A stretch of 29,636 nt of DNA from positions 1 through 29,636 of the IMG/VR virus record IMGVR_UViG_3300031825_000059. One strand, written 5' to 3'. Shown here one piece after another: positions 1-8,222 of the stretch (position 1 is its first letter; each line of letters starts with the position of its first letter). A model generated the notes under the pieces. The model made no database searches and was not told the origin of the DNA. It saw only the letters and a list, made by a program, of their open reading frames with translations. The stretch comes from a virus. Position numbers and translations under genes: made by a program.

Positions 1-932
1 TCGTTATTGATGATCCACACCGCGTTGGTGAAGGAGCCGGGCGGCAGACGGGCGATCATCTTGGCCAGGTTCTGCGGCACCAGCGTTTGCGTCGCCTGGC
101 CCGACTCCTTGGCGACGGTGACGATGGCACCGGCATTCATGCACCCAACCGGCACGCCGTTGCCGGCACCGAACAGGATGGACTCGTTGGTCTTCCAGCG
201 AATCGAAAGCGCCACCTTCTCAGGCAGGTACGTGGTCAGCGCGTTGGCGTCGTCCAGCAACTCGTCGGTGGTTGGCACCAGCGCCATCAGTTTCTTCAGG
301 CGCAGCGTGGCCAAGCCCAGAACCGGCTTGGTGGCGACGGCCGAGGTCGCCTCACCCTGCCAGTAGGCGCGAATGCCGTTGGTGCCCCAGGGCGTGGTCT
401 CGTCCTTGGGGAATGCCATGCTGTTCCCGCTGATCTCGACGTTGTCGGTGAGCGGTAGCAGCGAGTCCTCGCCCAAGGACAGCTTGAAGATCTCCTGCGA
501 GAACTGCGGCGGCACCAGAAACCCGCCGTCCTGACCAGCGGCCTCGTTGCCGAAGTTGGCCGGCGCTGCGGCACCGACCCCGCCAAGCAGGAGCCGGGCG
601 TCGATCGACTGGCCGGGCTTGTCGGCCTGGTAGACCGCCTGCATGAATTCGCCCAGGGACCCGAAGCCGCGCTTGGGGTCGGCCTCGCGGCTGTCCGTGA
701 CGATGGGACCAATGGCGCCGGCCACGCCGATGCGGGCCTCGTCGGCGATGAGGGCGGCCTCCCGATCGACCGCAGCCGATGCGGCATCGATGCGTGTGCG
801 CAGCGCGTCGAAGGCGCACACTTCCTCGTCGGTCATATCGCGACCCTCTCCAGCGACGCGGTCGGTGAGGCTGCGGGCCTCTTTGACCAGGGTGGACTTG
901 CGAGCCTGAAGCTCGCGCAATTGCTTGCTCAT
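1..932 (-). CDS. HK97-family major capsid protein (partial, C-terminus beyond window)
   Basis: Main shell protein of the phage head. The minus-strand frame starting with ATG at 930-932 stays open to the left edge and gives 310 residues. The first ~60 residues are charged and helical (begins MSKQLRELQARKS), like the delta/scaffolding domain cleaved during HK97-type maturation. The rest reads like the HK97 coat fold, with FLVPPQFSQEI, LVPTTDELLDD and FTNAVWIINN at the truncated end. Family members are about 385-420 residues, so roughly 75-110 are missing. An SD-like GGAGA lies about 7 bases before the ATG. In related phages this gene directly follows the head protease; here a two-gene cassette and a set of hairpins lie between them. 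The family call is secure from the translated sequence; the exact end is not visible. Confidence 0.93.
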   Translation of the reverse strand, partial: MSKQLRELQARKSTLVKEARSLTDRVAGEGRDMTDEEVCAFDALRTRIDAASAAVDREAALIADEARIGVAGAIGPIVTDSREADPKRGFGSLGEFMQAVYQADKPGQSIDARLLLGGVGAAAPANFGNEAAGQDGGFLVPPQFSQEIFKLSLGEDSLLPLTDNVEISGNSMAFPKDETTPWGTNGIRAYWQGEATSAVATKPVLGLATLRLKKLMALVPTTDELLDDANALTTYLPEKVALSIRWKTNESILFGAGNGVPVGCMNAGAIVTVAKESGQATQTLVPQNLAKMIARLPPGSFTNAVWIINN

Positions 933-951
933 TTTGGTTCTCCAAAAGCAA

Positions 952-970
952 AACCCGCACTAGGCGGGTT
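952..970 (-). terminator. Hairpin with T-rich tail immediately upstream of capsid gene
   Basis: Seen on the minus strand: AACCCGC, a 5-base loop, GCGGGTT, then TTGCTTTT. It looks like an intrinsic terminator, but the capsid SD and ATG follow within about 15 bases, leaving no room for a promoter after it. Capsid transcription must therefore read through it, or it acts as an mRNA 5' stabiliser or attenuator. A nearly identical hairpin precedes the methyltransferase operon at 12868-12908. Confidence 0.6.
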
Positions 971-981
971 CAATGGACGTG

Positions 982-1003
982 AAAAAGCCACCCGAAGGTG
1001 GCT
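982..1003 (-). terminator. Intrinsic terminator downstream of the ShosTA-like cassette
   Basis: On the minus strand a perfect 7-bp stem AGCCACC/GGTGGCT with a tetraloop (TTCG as read on the minus strand) is followed by TTTT. This is a textbook rho-independent terminator. It lies about 180 bases past the DprA-like gene and before the capsid gene, so it can limit transcription from the cassette into the head genes. Confidence 0.75.
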
Positions 1004-1012
1004 GGTTTGGGT

Positions 1013-1028
1013 ACGACCGACGGGTCGT
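1013..1028. repeat. Short inverted repeat
   Basis: ACGACC and GGTCGT flank a 4-base loop. It is the outermost of three hairpins stacked between the cassette and the capsid gene. There is no T-tract on either side, so it is not a terminator alone. Confidence 0.4.
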
Positions 1029-1167
1029 GTCAGCTACTGGCGCAGATCAACGGAACTACGCCAGATGATTCTTTCGGGTGCAACATTCGAGTTCGCCGGC
1101 GGCCCCGGGCGACGGCGACCATTTCAGAGGGCGCCCCTTGGGCACGCACGCGGCCAGGCGCAGGTGC

Positions 1168-1195
1168 AGCTCCGTAGCTAACGTTTTACGGAGCT
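1168..1195 (-). repeat. Inverted repeat overlapping the stop codon of the DprA-like gene
   Basis: Perfect 9-base arms AGCTCCGTA and TACGGAGCT with a 10-base loop. On the minus-strand mRNA the TAA stop of the DprA-like gene falls inside this hairpin. There is no T-run behind it. It may protect the 3' end or mark an mRNA processing point; function is inferred only. Confidence 0.4.
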
Positions 1196-2670
1196 CCCAG
1201 AAGCTGTAAGGCTGCTGAAGCGAAGTCCTGAAACTCTGTCCGAAATTGCCGAACCTGAGCACTCGCAGCGATATGGTGTGTGGCAGATTCGGTCTTCGAG
1301 CTCCTCGGAATAGCGCCTACGCCATGCACTAGTAGGTTCCGCAATGCCGATACATCCTGAGCGAGCTTTGACGCACTCGCCTTCAGCGGCGAACGAAGCG
1401 ACCCGGCGCTTCGGAGACCACCTTCAGCCTCCATCACGAACACAAGCATCTGAGCTATGACGTTCTCGAGCTCAAATTGAAGCTCCCACTTGGCCTCAGG
1501 GCTGGCATCAGCAAGGCAGTCCACAAACGCGTCTATTTCGCGTAGCTTCGACACGATGTACTTCTGCCGAGCCAAGAGCTGTTCGACGACGGTCGTAGTT
1601 GTATGGACGGTCTGCAAGTCCCAGCTGGAGTCCGCGAGCACATTTGCATTCGCATCGGACGCGATGTACGGCGGTGTTTCGTCAAACCTGCGCTGTGCCG
1701 TGTCATCTTTTGGCTTTCGACTAGCGCTTTCCACAGGCGAGAGTAGACGCGCATAGTCCTCCTTGCTTTTGAGAACGACTATTTTCCCGAGAGCTTCGTC
1801 GGAGCAACGAAGCAGCTCAGCAACTTCATGATCGCTCCCGTCTGCAATCATCAAGTTAGCCTGTACCTTCGGCTCGCCTCTGTCACGGTCCTTCTCTGTC
1901 GGATAAGGCACGGCAAGCCAGCGCCCATAGTCCAGTGCTGCACGCGATGCGTGAAGGCTCCCTCCAACGAGGTCGGACTGAATCATCACGACGCCCTGCG
2001 CCAATCCCGCCTGGGTCTTGTCCCTTTTTACAAACTGCTGCTTCTGAACCTCCTGTCCAAAGCGATATTCGCTTACTACGGCCCCACCGCTTTCCACAAT
2101 TTCTTCCGCTAGCGCCTTGTGTCGACTGGGCGCAATGATCTGCAGGCCATGCGCAAGGACCGCGACTGTATGGGCTTTACATTCCAATGCTGTCCTATGT
2201 GCGATCGCATCGCAGCCGATTGCGAGGCCGCTGACAATGCTCCACCCTTGCTCAGCGAAGAAACTGGTGATCCGCGCTGCAATCATTTCGCCGTGTGCTG
2301 TTGGCTCGCGCGTACCGATCACAGCTACCGACCTCCCCGCATCGGGTGCAAGCTTCCCTCTCACGAACAGCAGAAAGGGGTCGTCCTTTGTACTCGCAAG
2401 GAGGCTCGGATATTCTGGATCGAGCGCCGATATAACTCGCGCTTCGTACTTCAGCGCATCTTCCAGCTGCCTTTCCGCCAGATCCCGAGCCTGGGTCCAA
2501 GCCTCTGACGTCACCGAAGCACGCGCCACCGGAGGCACGCGGTTGCCTAACTCACCTATTCCCAGCTCATGGAAATTCGGAATGGACGCGACTTTCCGCA
2601 GAGTCGCTGGCCCTATGCCCTTAAGCATAGAGAGCGACAGGAGGAACGCGGTTTGCGCAGATATCACCAT
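1186..2670 (-). CDS. DprA/Smf-like Rossmann protein, probable ShosA-type antitoxin of an anti-phage ShosTA pair
   Basis: 494 residues. An N-terminal helix-hairpin-helix-like segment (residues ~10-30, LSMLKGIGPATLRKV) is followed by a DprA/Smf nucleotide-binding domain: VIGTREPT at 117-124, SGLAIGCDAIAHR at 147-159, and RDKTQAGLAQGV with VGGSLHASRAALDYGRW at about 216-251. About 190 C-terminal residues are mainly helical and unlike housekeeping DprA. DprA proteins bind ssDNA and load RecA; in ShosTA the DprA-like partner is known as the antitoxin. The ATG overlaps the stop of the upstream HAD-PRTase gene by one base (TAATG), so the two are translationally coupled. Base composition is visibly lower in GC than the flanking head genes, pointing to separate acquisition. 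Domain call is firm; the ShosA assignment rests on partner and order. Confidence 0.8.
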   Translation of the reverse strand: MVISAQTAFLLSLSMLKGIGPATLRKVASIPNFHELGIGELGNRVPPVARASVTSEAWTQARDLAERQLEDALKYEARVISALDPEYPSLLASTKDDPFLLFVRGKLAPDAGRSVAVIGTREPTAHGEMIAARITSFFAEQGWSIVSGLAIGCDAIAHRTALECKAHTVAVLAHGLQIIAPSRHKALAEEIVESGGAVVSEYRFGQEVQKQQFVKRDKTQAGLAQGVVMIQSDLVGGSLHASRAALDYGRWLAVPYPTEKDRDRGEPKVQANLMIADGSDHEVAELLRCSDEALGKIVVLKSKEDYARLLSPVESASRKPKDDTAQRRFDETPPYIASDANANVLADSSWDLQTVHTTTTVVEQLLARQKYIVSKLREIDAFVDCLADASPEAKWELQFELENVIAQMLVFVMEAEGGLRSAGSLRSPLKASASKLAQDVSALRNLLVHGVGAIPRSSKTESATHHIAASAQVRQFRTEFQDFASAALQLLGAP

Positions 2671-3929
2671 TACTTCTTCGAATAGAGGTCGCTAATGTTC
2701 TTTGACATTGAGAGACACGTTACGTCATTTGCGCCAGCGTCCTTCAAGTACTGATTGGCGTAAATCAAGGAGGCCCCTGTCGTGGTCACGTCGTCGATTA
2801 TCAGAAATGCTGCTCCTTGAGTAATTTGCTCCGGTTGCCTCACGTAGAGATGATCGCGGACATTCTGAAACCGTTCCAGCCGATTGAGATAATCATTGTG
2901 CTGAGATTTCACTCCGTCTTTGTACGCGAGCAGGCCGGGATGGACCGACACATTCAGCTTCTTTATGGGGTCGGTGTGAAGAGATTGGCGTAGTTGCTCT
3001 AGGAAGTTTTCCAACCGCGGTTTGCGCCCCGGACGGTGTGGGACGACGGCCACTTTGATCTGCCTGGATCCAAAGAAGACTGGATAGTGCTCTGCAATGA
3101 AGGCGCGCACAGTGGCCACCCATTCGTCAGGGAACGTGTCTGAATCCTTATTTTCCGCGATCGATCCCGTCAGTGCGTGCCACTTTCGACGCTCCTCGGT
3201 GGAGGCATAGTTCGCGAACGACCGACCGCCGATGTGAATCGGATACCTCTTCTTGACTCCCCCGGCCGCTTTCGGAATGAAATGCCCTATCTCATCGAAA
3301 CGCGGGAAGCCACGTCGGTTCCCTTCGAGTAGCGCACGTTCGAGCTCTGGCAGGAAACTGTTGGGGTCCCTCAGGACCTCTAACACCTCTTCAGGCGACT
3401 TGATAATCGCGTCTGGGATGCGTTCTAGCGCGTGCCAGTGATCGTAGTTCCAGTCCGACCAGTTGTTCGCCCAGTTCGTTCTGTCGAGAGCAACGAAGCA
3501 ACCGCAGTTGTAGGCCGCTCGCACGTCGGCATCGTTGTCGCCGATGAGCAAGGCTCGATCAAGATAATCGACGTCAAATTCATCCATTGCCTTGCGCGCA
3601 CCGTTTCCATAAGGTTTTGTAGGTTTGACATCTTCATAGGCGATGATCGTGTCCCACTGAAAGGTGGGGTAAGCGAGCTTCAGCAAACAAGCTGCATAGC
3701 TGCGGGGCGAGCGGGTGAATATCCCGAGCTTGATTTTCGGGAATTCCGTTCTGATCGCCTCCAGGACCGATAGGGGGTAGAGCACTCTAGGGCCAACATC
3801 TCCCACTGCAGCTTTGAGCTCTTTCAGGTACTCAGGAGTGTTGTTATTCTTCCCAGCGAGCCGGACCTCCTCAAGGTCATCGGTTCGAACGAGCGTATCG
3901 TCCAAGTCAAACAGGCAAATCTCAAACAT
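2670..3929 (-). CDS. HAD-like phosphatase fused to phosphoribosyltransferase, probable ShosT-type toxin
   Basis: 419 residues. The N-terminal HAD domain carries the nucleophile motif FDLDDTLV (D8, D10), motif II Thr in GIFTRS (T72), a Lys in VKPTKP (102-105), and motif IV GDNDAD (D131, D133), so it looks catalytically intact. The C-terminal type I phosphoribosyltransferase domain ends with the PRPP-binding loop IIDDVTTTGAS (377-387, acidic pair D379-D380). A HAD-PRTase fusion followed by a DprA-like protein is the organisation of ShosTA, in which the PRTase is the toxin; PRPP or nucleotide metabolism is the likely target. A strong SD (GGAGGAGGG) precedes the ATG. The 179-base upstream gap may hold its own promoter, though I see no convincing -35/-10 pair. 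Low GC relative to flanks. Confidence 0.82.
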   Translation of the reverse strand: MFEICLFDLDDTLVRTDDLEEVRLAGKNNNTPEYLKELKAAVGDVGPRVLYPLSVLEAIRTEFPKIKLGIFTRSPRSYAACLLKLAYPTFQWDTIIAYEDVKPTKPYGNGARKAMDEFDVDYLDRALLIGDNDADVRAAYNCGCFVALDRTNWANNWSDWNYDHWHALERIPDAIIKSPEEVLEVLRDPNSFLPELERALLEGNRRGFPRFDEIGHFIPKAAGGVKKRYPIHIGGRSFANYASTEERRKWHALTGSIAENKDSDTFPDEWVATVRAFIAEHYPVFFGSRQIKVAVVPHRPGRKPRLENFLEQLRQSLHTDPIKKLNVSVHPGLLAYKDGVKSQHNDYLNRLERFQNVRDHLYVRQPEQITQGAAFLIIDDVTTTGASLIYANQYLKDAGANDVTCLSMSKNISDLYSKK

Positions 3930-4108
3930 CGTCCCTCCTCCTTGGCGGCTTGCAACCGTCGGCTTTGTTGCCGAATGTTACTCGGACGCCGGGGCTCCCG
4001 CCAGAGAGGGAGATGCGTAGATCAAATGTCAGGCCGCGGCACACCGGACCTGGGAATCTTCATGGACGTTCCACGTTTCGCGCGGAAGTTGCTTTACCAG
4101 GATGTTCC
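3930..4108. other. Intergenic gap between protease and cassette
   Basis: This 179-base gap marks the right border of the cassette. It contains the purine-rich SD of the HAD-PRTase gene. I see no clear promoter, target-site duplication or mobile-element end. Confidence 0.4.
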
Positions 4109-5035
4109 TTACGAGATCGCAAGAGCGTTCCGCGCTTGCGCCAACCGGGACGCGGGGATTTTCGCGGTGGCTTTGCAATTGCGGCGCATGTTCCTGACCA
4201 CCTCGTCGAACGAGGCGACGCCGTCGACCATATTCTGCGCCAGAGCCGCATCAGCTCCGAGCACCCGGCCCTGGCCCATCCCGTCGCGCACCTGTGCGAT
4301 CGGCACGCCACGACCCCGGGCCACCGCCTTGGTGAAACTGGCGTAGTAGTCGTCGACGCGGGATTGCAAGAAGGCTTGGGCCTCCTCGTCCAGCGGCGCG
4401 TAGGGGTTCCCTTCCACCTTGTATTTTCCGGCCGAGATCAGCGTCGCCATGACGCCCTCGGCAGCCAGGGCTTGCGAGTGATCGAAATGAGCCTGCCACA
4501 CGCCGATGGAGCCGACCTCGCCACCCGGGGAGACATAGAATTCGCTGGCAGAGCAACCGATCCAGTACGCCGCGGATGCCGCCAGGCTGTTGGCGATGGC
4601 CACCACAGGTTTTTGCGCCCGGGCGCTCGCGATCTCGTCCGAAAGCTCGGAAACGCCGTACACGCTGCCGCCCGGACTGTCGATGTCGATCAGGATCTGG
4701 CTGACCGTGTCGTCGGCCAGTGCCTGGCGCAGCGCTGATGCGAACTGCTGTGTACTGACACTCCCCGGCCCGGAGACATCGTCGACCATGTTGCCGCGCT
4801 GGGTAACCACGCCATACAGCGGCAGGACTGCGATGCCGCCACTGGAGACTGCAGTGGCGGCGTGGCGCCGTGCTTCCCGGACCTCCCGGTCGGCATCGAT
4901 GCCAGCGAGCACATCCATATTGGCCGGCACGTTGCACGACCAGCGCGCCATCACGGCAGTGACCGCATTCAGGCGTTCGGGCATCAGCGCCCAGGGCGTC
5001 GCCAGGAATTCAGCGATCAGCAATTGATGGTTCAT
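4109..5035 (-). CDS. S49-family (SppA/ClpP-like) head maturation protease
   Basis: 308 residues from the ATG at 5033-5035, which overlaps the portal stop (ATGA, 4 bases). Serine peptidase expected to cleave the delta domain of the capsid during prohead maturation. The core reads GGIAVLPLYGVVTQRG, LIDIDSPGGSVYG (115-127) and ANSLAASAAYWIG with the likely catalytic Ser154. A candidate general-base Lys lies in SAGKYKVEGNPY (K206, as in the SppA YK motif). Its place between portal and capsid is the standard HK97-type order. An upstream in-frame start at 5110 would extend into the portal gene and lacks support. The gene is complete, so the cassette insertion beyond its 3' end did not break it. Confidence 0.9.
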   Translation of the reverse strand: MNHQLLIAEFLATPWALMPERLNAVTAVMARWSCNVPANMDVLAGIDADREVREARRHAATAVSSGGIAVLPLYGVVTQRGNMVDDVSGPGSVSTQQFASALRQALADDTVSQILIDIDSPGGSVYGVSELSDEIASARAQKPVVAIANSLAASAAYWIGCSASEFYVSPGGEVGSIGVWQAHFDHSQALAAEGVMATLISAGKYKVEGNPYAPLDEEAQAFLQSRVDDYYASFTKAVARGRGVPIAQVRDGMGQGRVLGADAALAQNMVDGVASFDEVVRNMRRNCKATAKIPASRLAQARNALAIS

Positions 5036-6510
5036 GGTGTCATCCCAAGAGAAATCAGCGATTCGTTCAGGGCGGGCTCTGTCATGGGAGCATCGCAGTC
5101 CTGGGCCCACTGCGCCACGCGGGGCAACGGAACAGCCAGTGCGTCGGCGATCAGAGCGACGTCGTTGTCCACGATCGCACCGGCGCGACTGATGCGGCGC
5201 GCGAGGCGTGCTGCGCTAGTTGCGACCAGCGCGCGGACTCGCGCCGCTGCTTCGTCGTTCTCCGGTGTGGCTTCCTGCGCCGGCGGCGCAGGCTGTGCCG
5301 CATCGCCTCCAAGATCCTCAGCCGCACCCTCCTCCACCATGTTCAGTGGTCGCAGCGGCTCATCCAGTCCGTCCAGTGGGTTCAGGTTCTCCGCGATACG
5401 CGCTTCGTTGCGGGTCAGCCAGCCGTTCTGGATTCCGCTCTGGTAGTAAGTAGATCGACTGGCCGCATCACCGCGCATCAGGTTGGAGAAGTCAAACTCC
5501 ACTTCCAGCTCGTCGCCATCGAACAGCAGCTCCGCCTCGATGCTGGCTTCCCACCTCTCGGCCCATGGGGTCATCGTGTGCATGACGAACTCAAGGCTTT
5601 GCTGCTCGATGTTCGAGAAGGTCGCGCGCTCCAGGTCCGCGATCATGTGCGGCGGCACCCGAAACAGCCGGGCGATATCGGTGATCTGAAACTTTCGCAG
5701 CTCCAAAAACTGAGCATCCTTGTTCGTGACGCCCACCTCGTGAAACTTCATGCCGTTTTCCAGCACGAGCACCTTGCCCCGGTTGGCACCGGACTGCGCG
5801 GCCTGGTAGGACTCGCGAAACACCTTCTTGGCCTCGCTGTCCTTGAACGATCCCGGAAACTCGATCCAGCCGCCAGTAGGCTTGGCATCGTTGGCGAAGA
5901 ATCGCGCGCCGTAGTCCTGCGCCGCCAGCGCCATGCCCAGGCTCTCTCGTGCCAGATCGATCGGGCTCATGCCCATCAGGCCGTCTGAGGACAGGCCGCG
6001 CAGGTGCCACACCTCACCGCGCGGCACGATCGTTTCGACACCGAGGCGGTCCGTCACCCGGTAGCGGTAGTCACCGGCAGGGGTCAACTCCATCTTGATC
6101 CGGTCCGGATGGATCGGCACCAGTTCCAGGATCTCCCCCCGGCTGTTGGCCACGATCCGGTTGTAAGCATTGCCGCGCAGCGCCAGATGGCCCTGCAGCA
6201 TCTCGCGCCACTCATACGGGTTCTGGTACCGATTGGGTCGTTTGGCCAGCAATCGGTACAGCCAGTGGTCCGTGACCTTGTCCTTGCCCCCATCGGAGCG
6301 CTGACGGTAGAGGACGAATGGCAGGGACGCCATCGTCTCGGCCAGGATGCGCACACTGGCATACACCGCGGCCACGCGCAGCGCGTTGTCCGCCGACACC
6401 CGGATGCCACTGGAGGTGCGCACCGAAACCGGTTCGAAGAAGAAATCCCCCCAAAGCGAGCGGTCCTCGCTCGACGCCATCCAGCGCGTCAGGAAGCTGA
6501 ACATGCCCAT
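5032..6510 (-). CDS. HK97-family portal protein
   Basis: 492 residues. Forms the dodecameric ring at the head vertex through which DNA is packaged. Family-typical stretches include NALRVAAVYASVRILAETMA near residue 45, WREMLQGHLALRGNAYNRI, VWHLRGLSSDGLMGMSPI, and RVPPHMIADLERATFSNIEQ around residue 290. The C-terminal ~100 residues are Ala/Pro/Glu-rich and probably flexible. Start overlaps the terminase stop by one base (TGATG) and its stop overlaps the protease start by 4 bases, so the three are coupled in one late operon. An alternative start two codons downstream (MFSF) cannot be excluded. Confidence 0.95.
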   Translation of the reverse strand: MGMFSFLTRWMASSEDRSLWGDFFFEPVSVRTSSGIRVSADNALRVAAVYASVRILAETMASLPFVLYRQRSDGGKDKVTDHWLYRLLAKRPNRYQNPYEWREMLQGHLALRGNAYNRIVANSRGEILELVPIHPDRIKMELTPAGDYRYRVTDRLGVETIVPRGEVWHLRGLSSDGLMGMSPIDLARESLGMALAAQDYGARFFANDAKPTGGWIEFPGSFKDSEAKKVFRESYQAAQSGANRGKVLVLENGMKFHEVGVTNKDAQFLELRKFQITDIARLFRVPPHMIADLERATFSNIEQQSLEFVMHTMTPWAERWEASIEAELLFDGDELEVEFDFSNLMRGDAASRSTYYQSGIQNGWLTRNEARIAENLNPLDGLDEPLRPLNMVEEGAAEDLGGDAAQPAPPAQEATPENDEAAARVRALVATSAARLARRISRAGAIVDNDVALIADALAVPLPRVAQWAQDCDAPMTEPALNESLISLGMTP

Positions 6511-8222
6511 CAGAGCATCACCAGTTCATAGTCCGCGCCCAGCACGACATTCGTGCCCGGGGTGATCGCGCGCGAGAGGCCCATGATCAGTGCCACGATT
6601 CCATCGATCTTGTTTTCCGGGCGCTCCTTGCGCGGGTAGATGTTGTCCTTGGCGTCCAGGTGCGCCACCACATTGCTGGCCATCCATCCGAGGACCGGGT
6701 CGCCGTCGTGAATCAGCTTTCCTTGCAGGACCAGCGCCTCCAGGGTCTTCATGGGCTCGCTGAAATTGAGCACCGTGGGGCGCACTTCGATCATTGGTAG
6801 GCCCTCGGCCAGCATCCGGGTTGACAGTTGCGTGGCCTGGAAAGGGTCGAACGCCACAGCCTGCACTGCAAAGCGCGAGGCAAACTCGATCAGGTCGGCC
6901 TCGATCCAGCCGAAATCGATCACATTGCCGGGGGTGACTGTCAGCCTTCCAGCCCCCATCCATCCGCCGTATTGGCTGTTGCCGTTGGCCTGCACCGTGT
7001 CCTCGGGCAGGTAGTAGCGCCCAAACACGGCAAAACCGCCGTCGATTTCCGGATGGGCGAACACCAGCAGCAATGCTGCAATGTCCGTCTTGCTGGCGAG
7101 GTCCAGGCCAATCCAGCAGGGCTGGCTGGCATAGCTCTCAAGGTCCAGGGTCGCATCGGCGCAGCGATCCCAGGCCCGCATGTCCATCCAGGCCGTGTCA
7201 GCATTGACCCACTCGTTCAAGTGCTTGGTCTTGAAGTTGTTCACGGCGCTGGGCATCTGCATTGCCTTGGCCTGTAGCGGGACCAGCACTTCGGGGCGCA
7301 CCGAGATGCCCCAGTTGGGGTTGGCCTTGATCAGCGACTCTTCCAGCGTCCAGTCGTCGCCATCGTCCAGGCCGTAGACGATGCCGAATTGGCTGTCGTC
7401 CTCGAACACGCCGTCGAGCAGTCGCGTCACGAAGGTCCGGATCTCGTAGCAGATCCCGGATCGGTTACTGCCGGCCGTGGTGATCACCCACAACAGCGAG
7501 TTGTCGCGCTTGCCGGTCCCGGTTTCCACCACGTCGTAGACGGTCCGGGTCTTGTGGGCGTGCAGCTCATCGACGCAACCGAAGTGGATGTTCAGTCCAT
7601 CTAGCGTCGAGCCCTCCGCCGACAGCGCCTCGAACTTAGAGCCGCTGGTCATCACATGGATGTTGTGCGCGCCAACCCCGACACCGAAGCGGGTTCGAAA
7701 CCCGGCCGACTGGCGGGCCATGGTCTGCGCATCGCCGAACACAATTCGAGCCTGATCCCGGGTGGTGGCCAGCGAATACACCTCGGCCCCGCCCTCCCCA
7801 TCGGCCGCCAGCATGTACAGCGCCAGGGCCGACGACAGCGTCGATTTCGCATTTCCGCGAGGAACTTCGATGTAGGCCCGGCGAAAGCGCCGTTTGCCAT
7901 CAGGCTTGACCCAGCCGAAGACGGTGGTCAGGATGAACACCTGCCAGGGCTCCAGGTGGATCGGCTCGCCGGCCAACGGGCCCTTGACGTGCGGCAGACG
8001 CTCGATGAAGGCGCACAGGTTGTCGGCGGGTGTGAACGATTTGCCAGATCGATCGGTCAGCCGCGGATTGAAGCGGTACGGGCTGTCCTTGCCCTTGAAC
8101 CGTTCCAGATCGTCCAGTTGCCGCTGGCACGCCGCACGCACCCACTTGCAGGTCGGCACCTTGCCGGCGACGGCGTCCCTGGCGTACTGGCGGGCGACCG
8201 AGGCATAGCTGCGTGCGGCCAT
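6510..8222 (-). CDS. Terminase large subunit (Terminase_1/HK97-like TerL)
   Basis: 570 residues. DNA-packaging motor: an N-terminal ATPase translocates DNA and a C-terminal RNase H-like nuclease cuts the concatemer. The Walker A-type loop is EVPRGNAKS (119-127), Walker B is CVDEL (D218-E219), and the nuclease domain opens with IGLDLASKTD (D374). The family feature EPWQVFILTTVFGW sits before Walker A. The start overlaps the P27 small-subunit stop (TGATG) and the end overlaps the portal start. Length matches the family. Confidence 0.96.
   Translation of the reverse strand: MAARSYASVARQYARDAVAGKVPTCKWVRAACQRQLDDLERFKGKDSPYRFNPRLTDRSGKSFTPADNLCAFIERLPHVKGPLAGEPIHLEPWQVFILTTVFGWVKPDGKRRFRRAYIEVPRGNAKSTLSSALALYMLAADGEGGAEVYSLATTRDQARIVFGDAQTMARQSAGFRTRFGVGVGAHNIHVMTSGSKFEALSAEGSTLDGLNIHFGCVDELHAHKTRTVYDVVETGTGKRDNSLLWVITTAGSNRSGICYEIRTFVTRLLDGVFEDDSQFGIVYGLDDGDDWTLEESLIKANPNWGISVRPEVLVPLQAKAMQMPSAVNNFKTKHLNEWVNADTAWMDMRAWDRCADATLDLESYASQPCWIGLDLASKTDIAALLLVFAHPEIDGGFAVFGRYYLPEDTVQANGNSQYGGWMGAGRLTVTPGNVIDFGWIEADLIEFASRFAVQAVAFDPFQATQLSTRMLAEGLPMIEVRPTVLNFSEPMKTLEALVLQGKLIHDGDPVLGWMASNVVAHLDAKDNIYPRKERPENKIDGIVALIMGLSRAITPGTNVVLGADYELVML

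Noticed and set aside
1186-2670. Housekeeping DprA for natural transformation
   Set aside because: It carries a long extra C-terminal region, is coupled to a HAD-PRTase gene, has low GC and lies inside phage head genes; all favour a ShosA-type partner.
2670-3929. HAD-PRTase as a ComF-type competence protein
   Set aside because: ComF has no HAD domain and carries an N-terminal zinc motif, which is absent here.
4000-4108. Short ATGGACGT match between the two cassette borders as a target-site duplication
   Set aside because: An eight-base match near 972-979 and 4060-4069 is expected by chance and does not sit at clear ends of an element.
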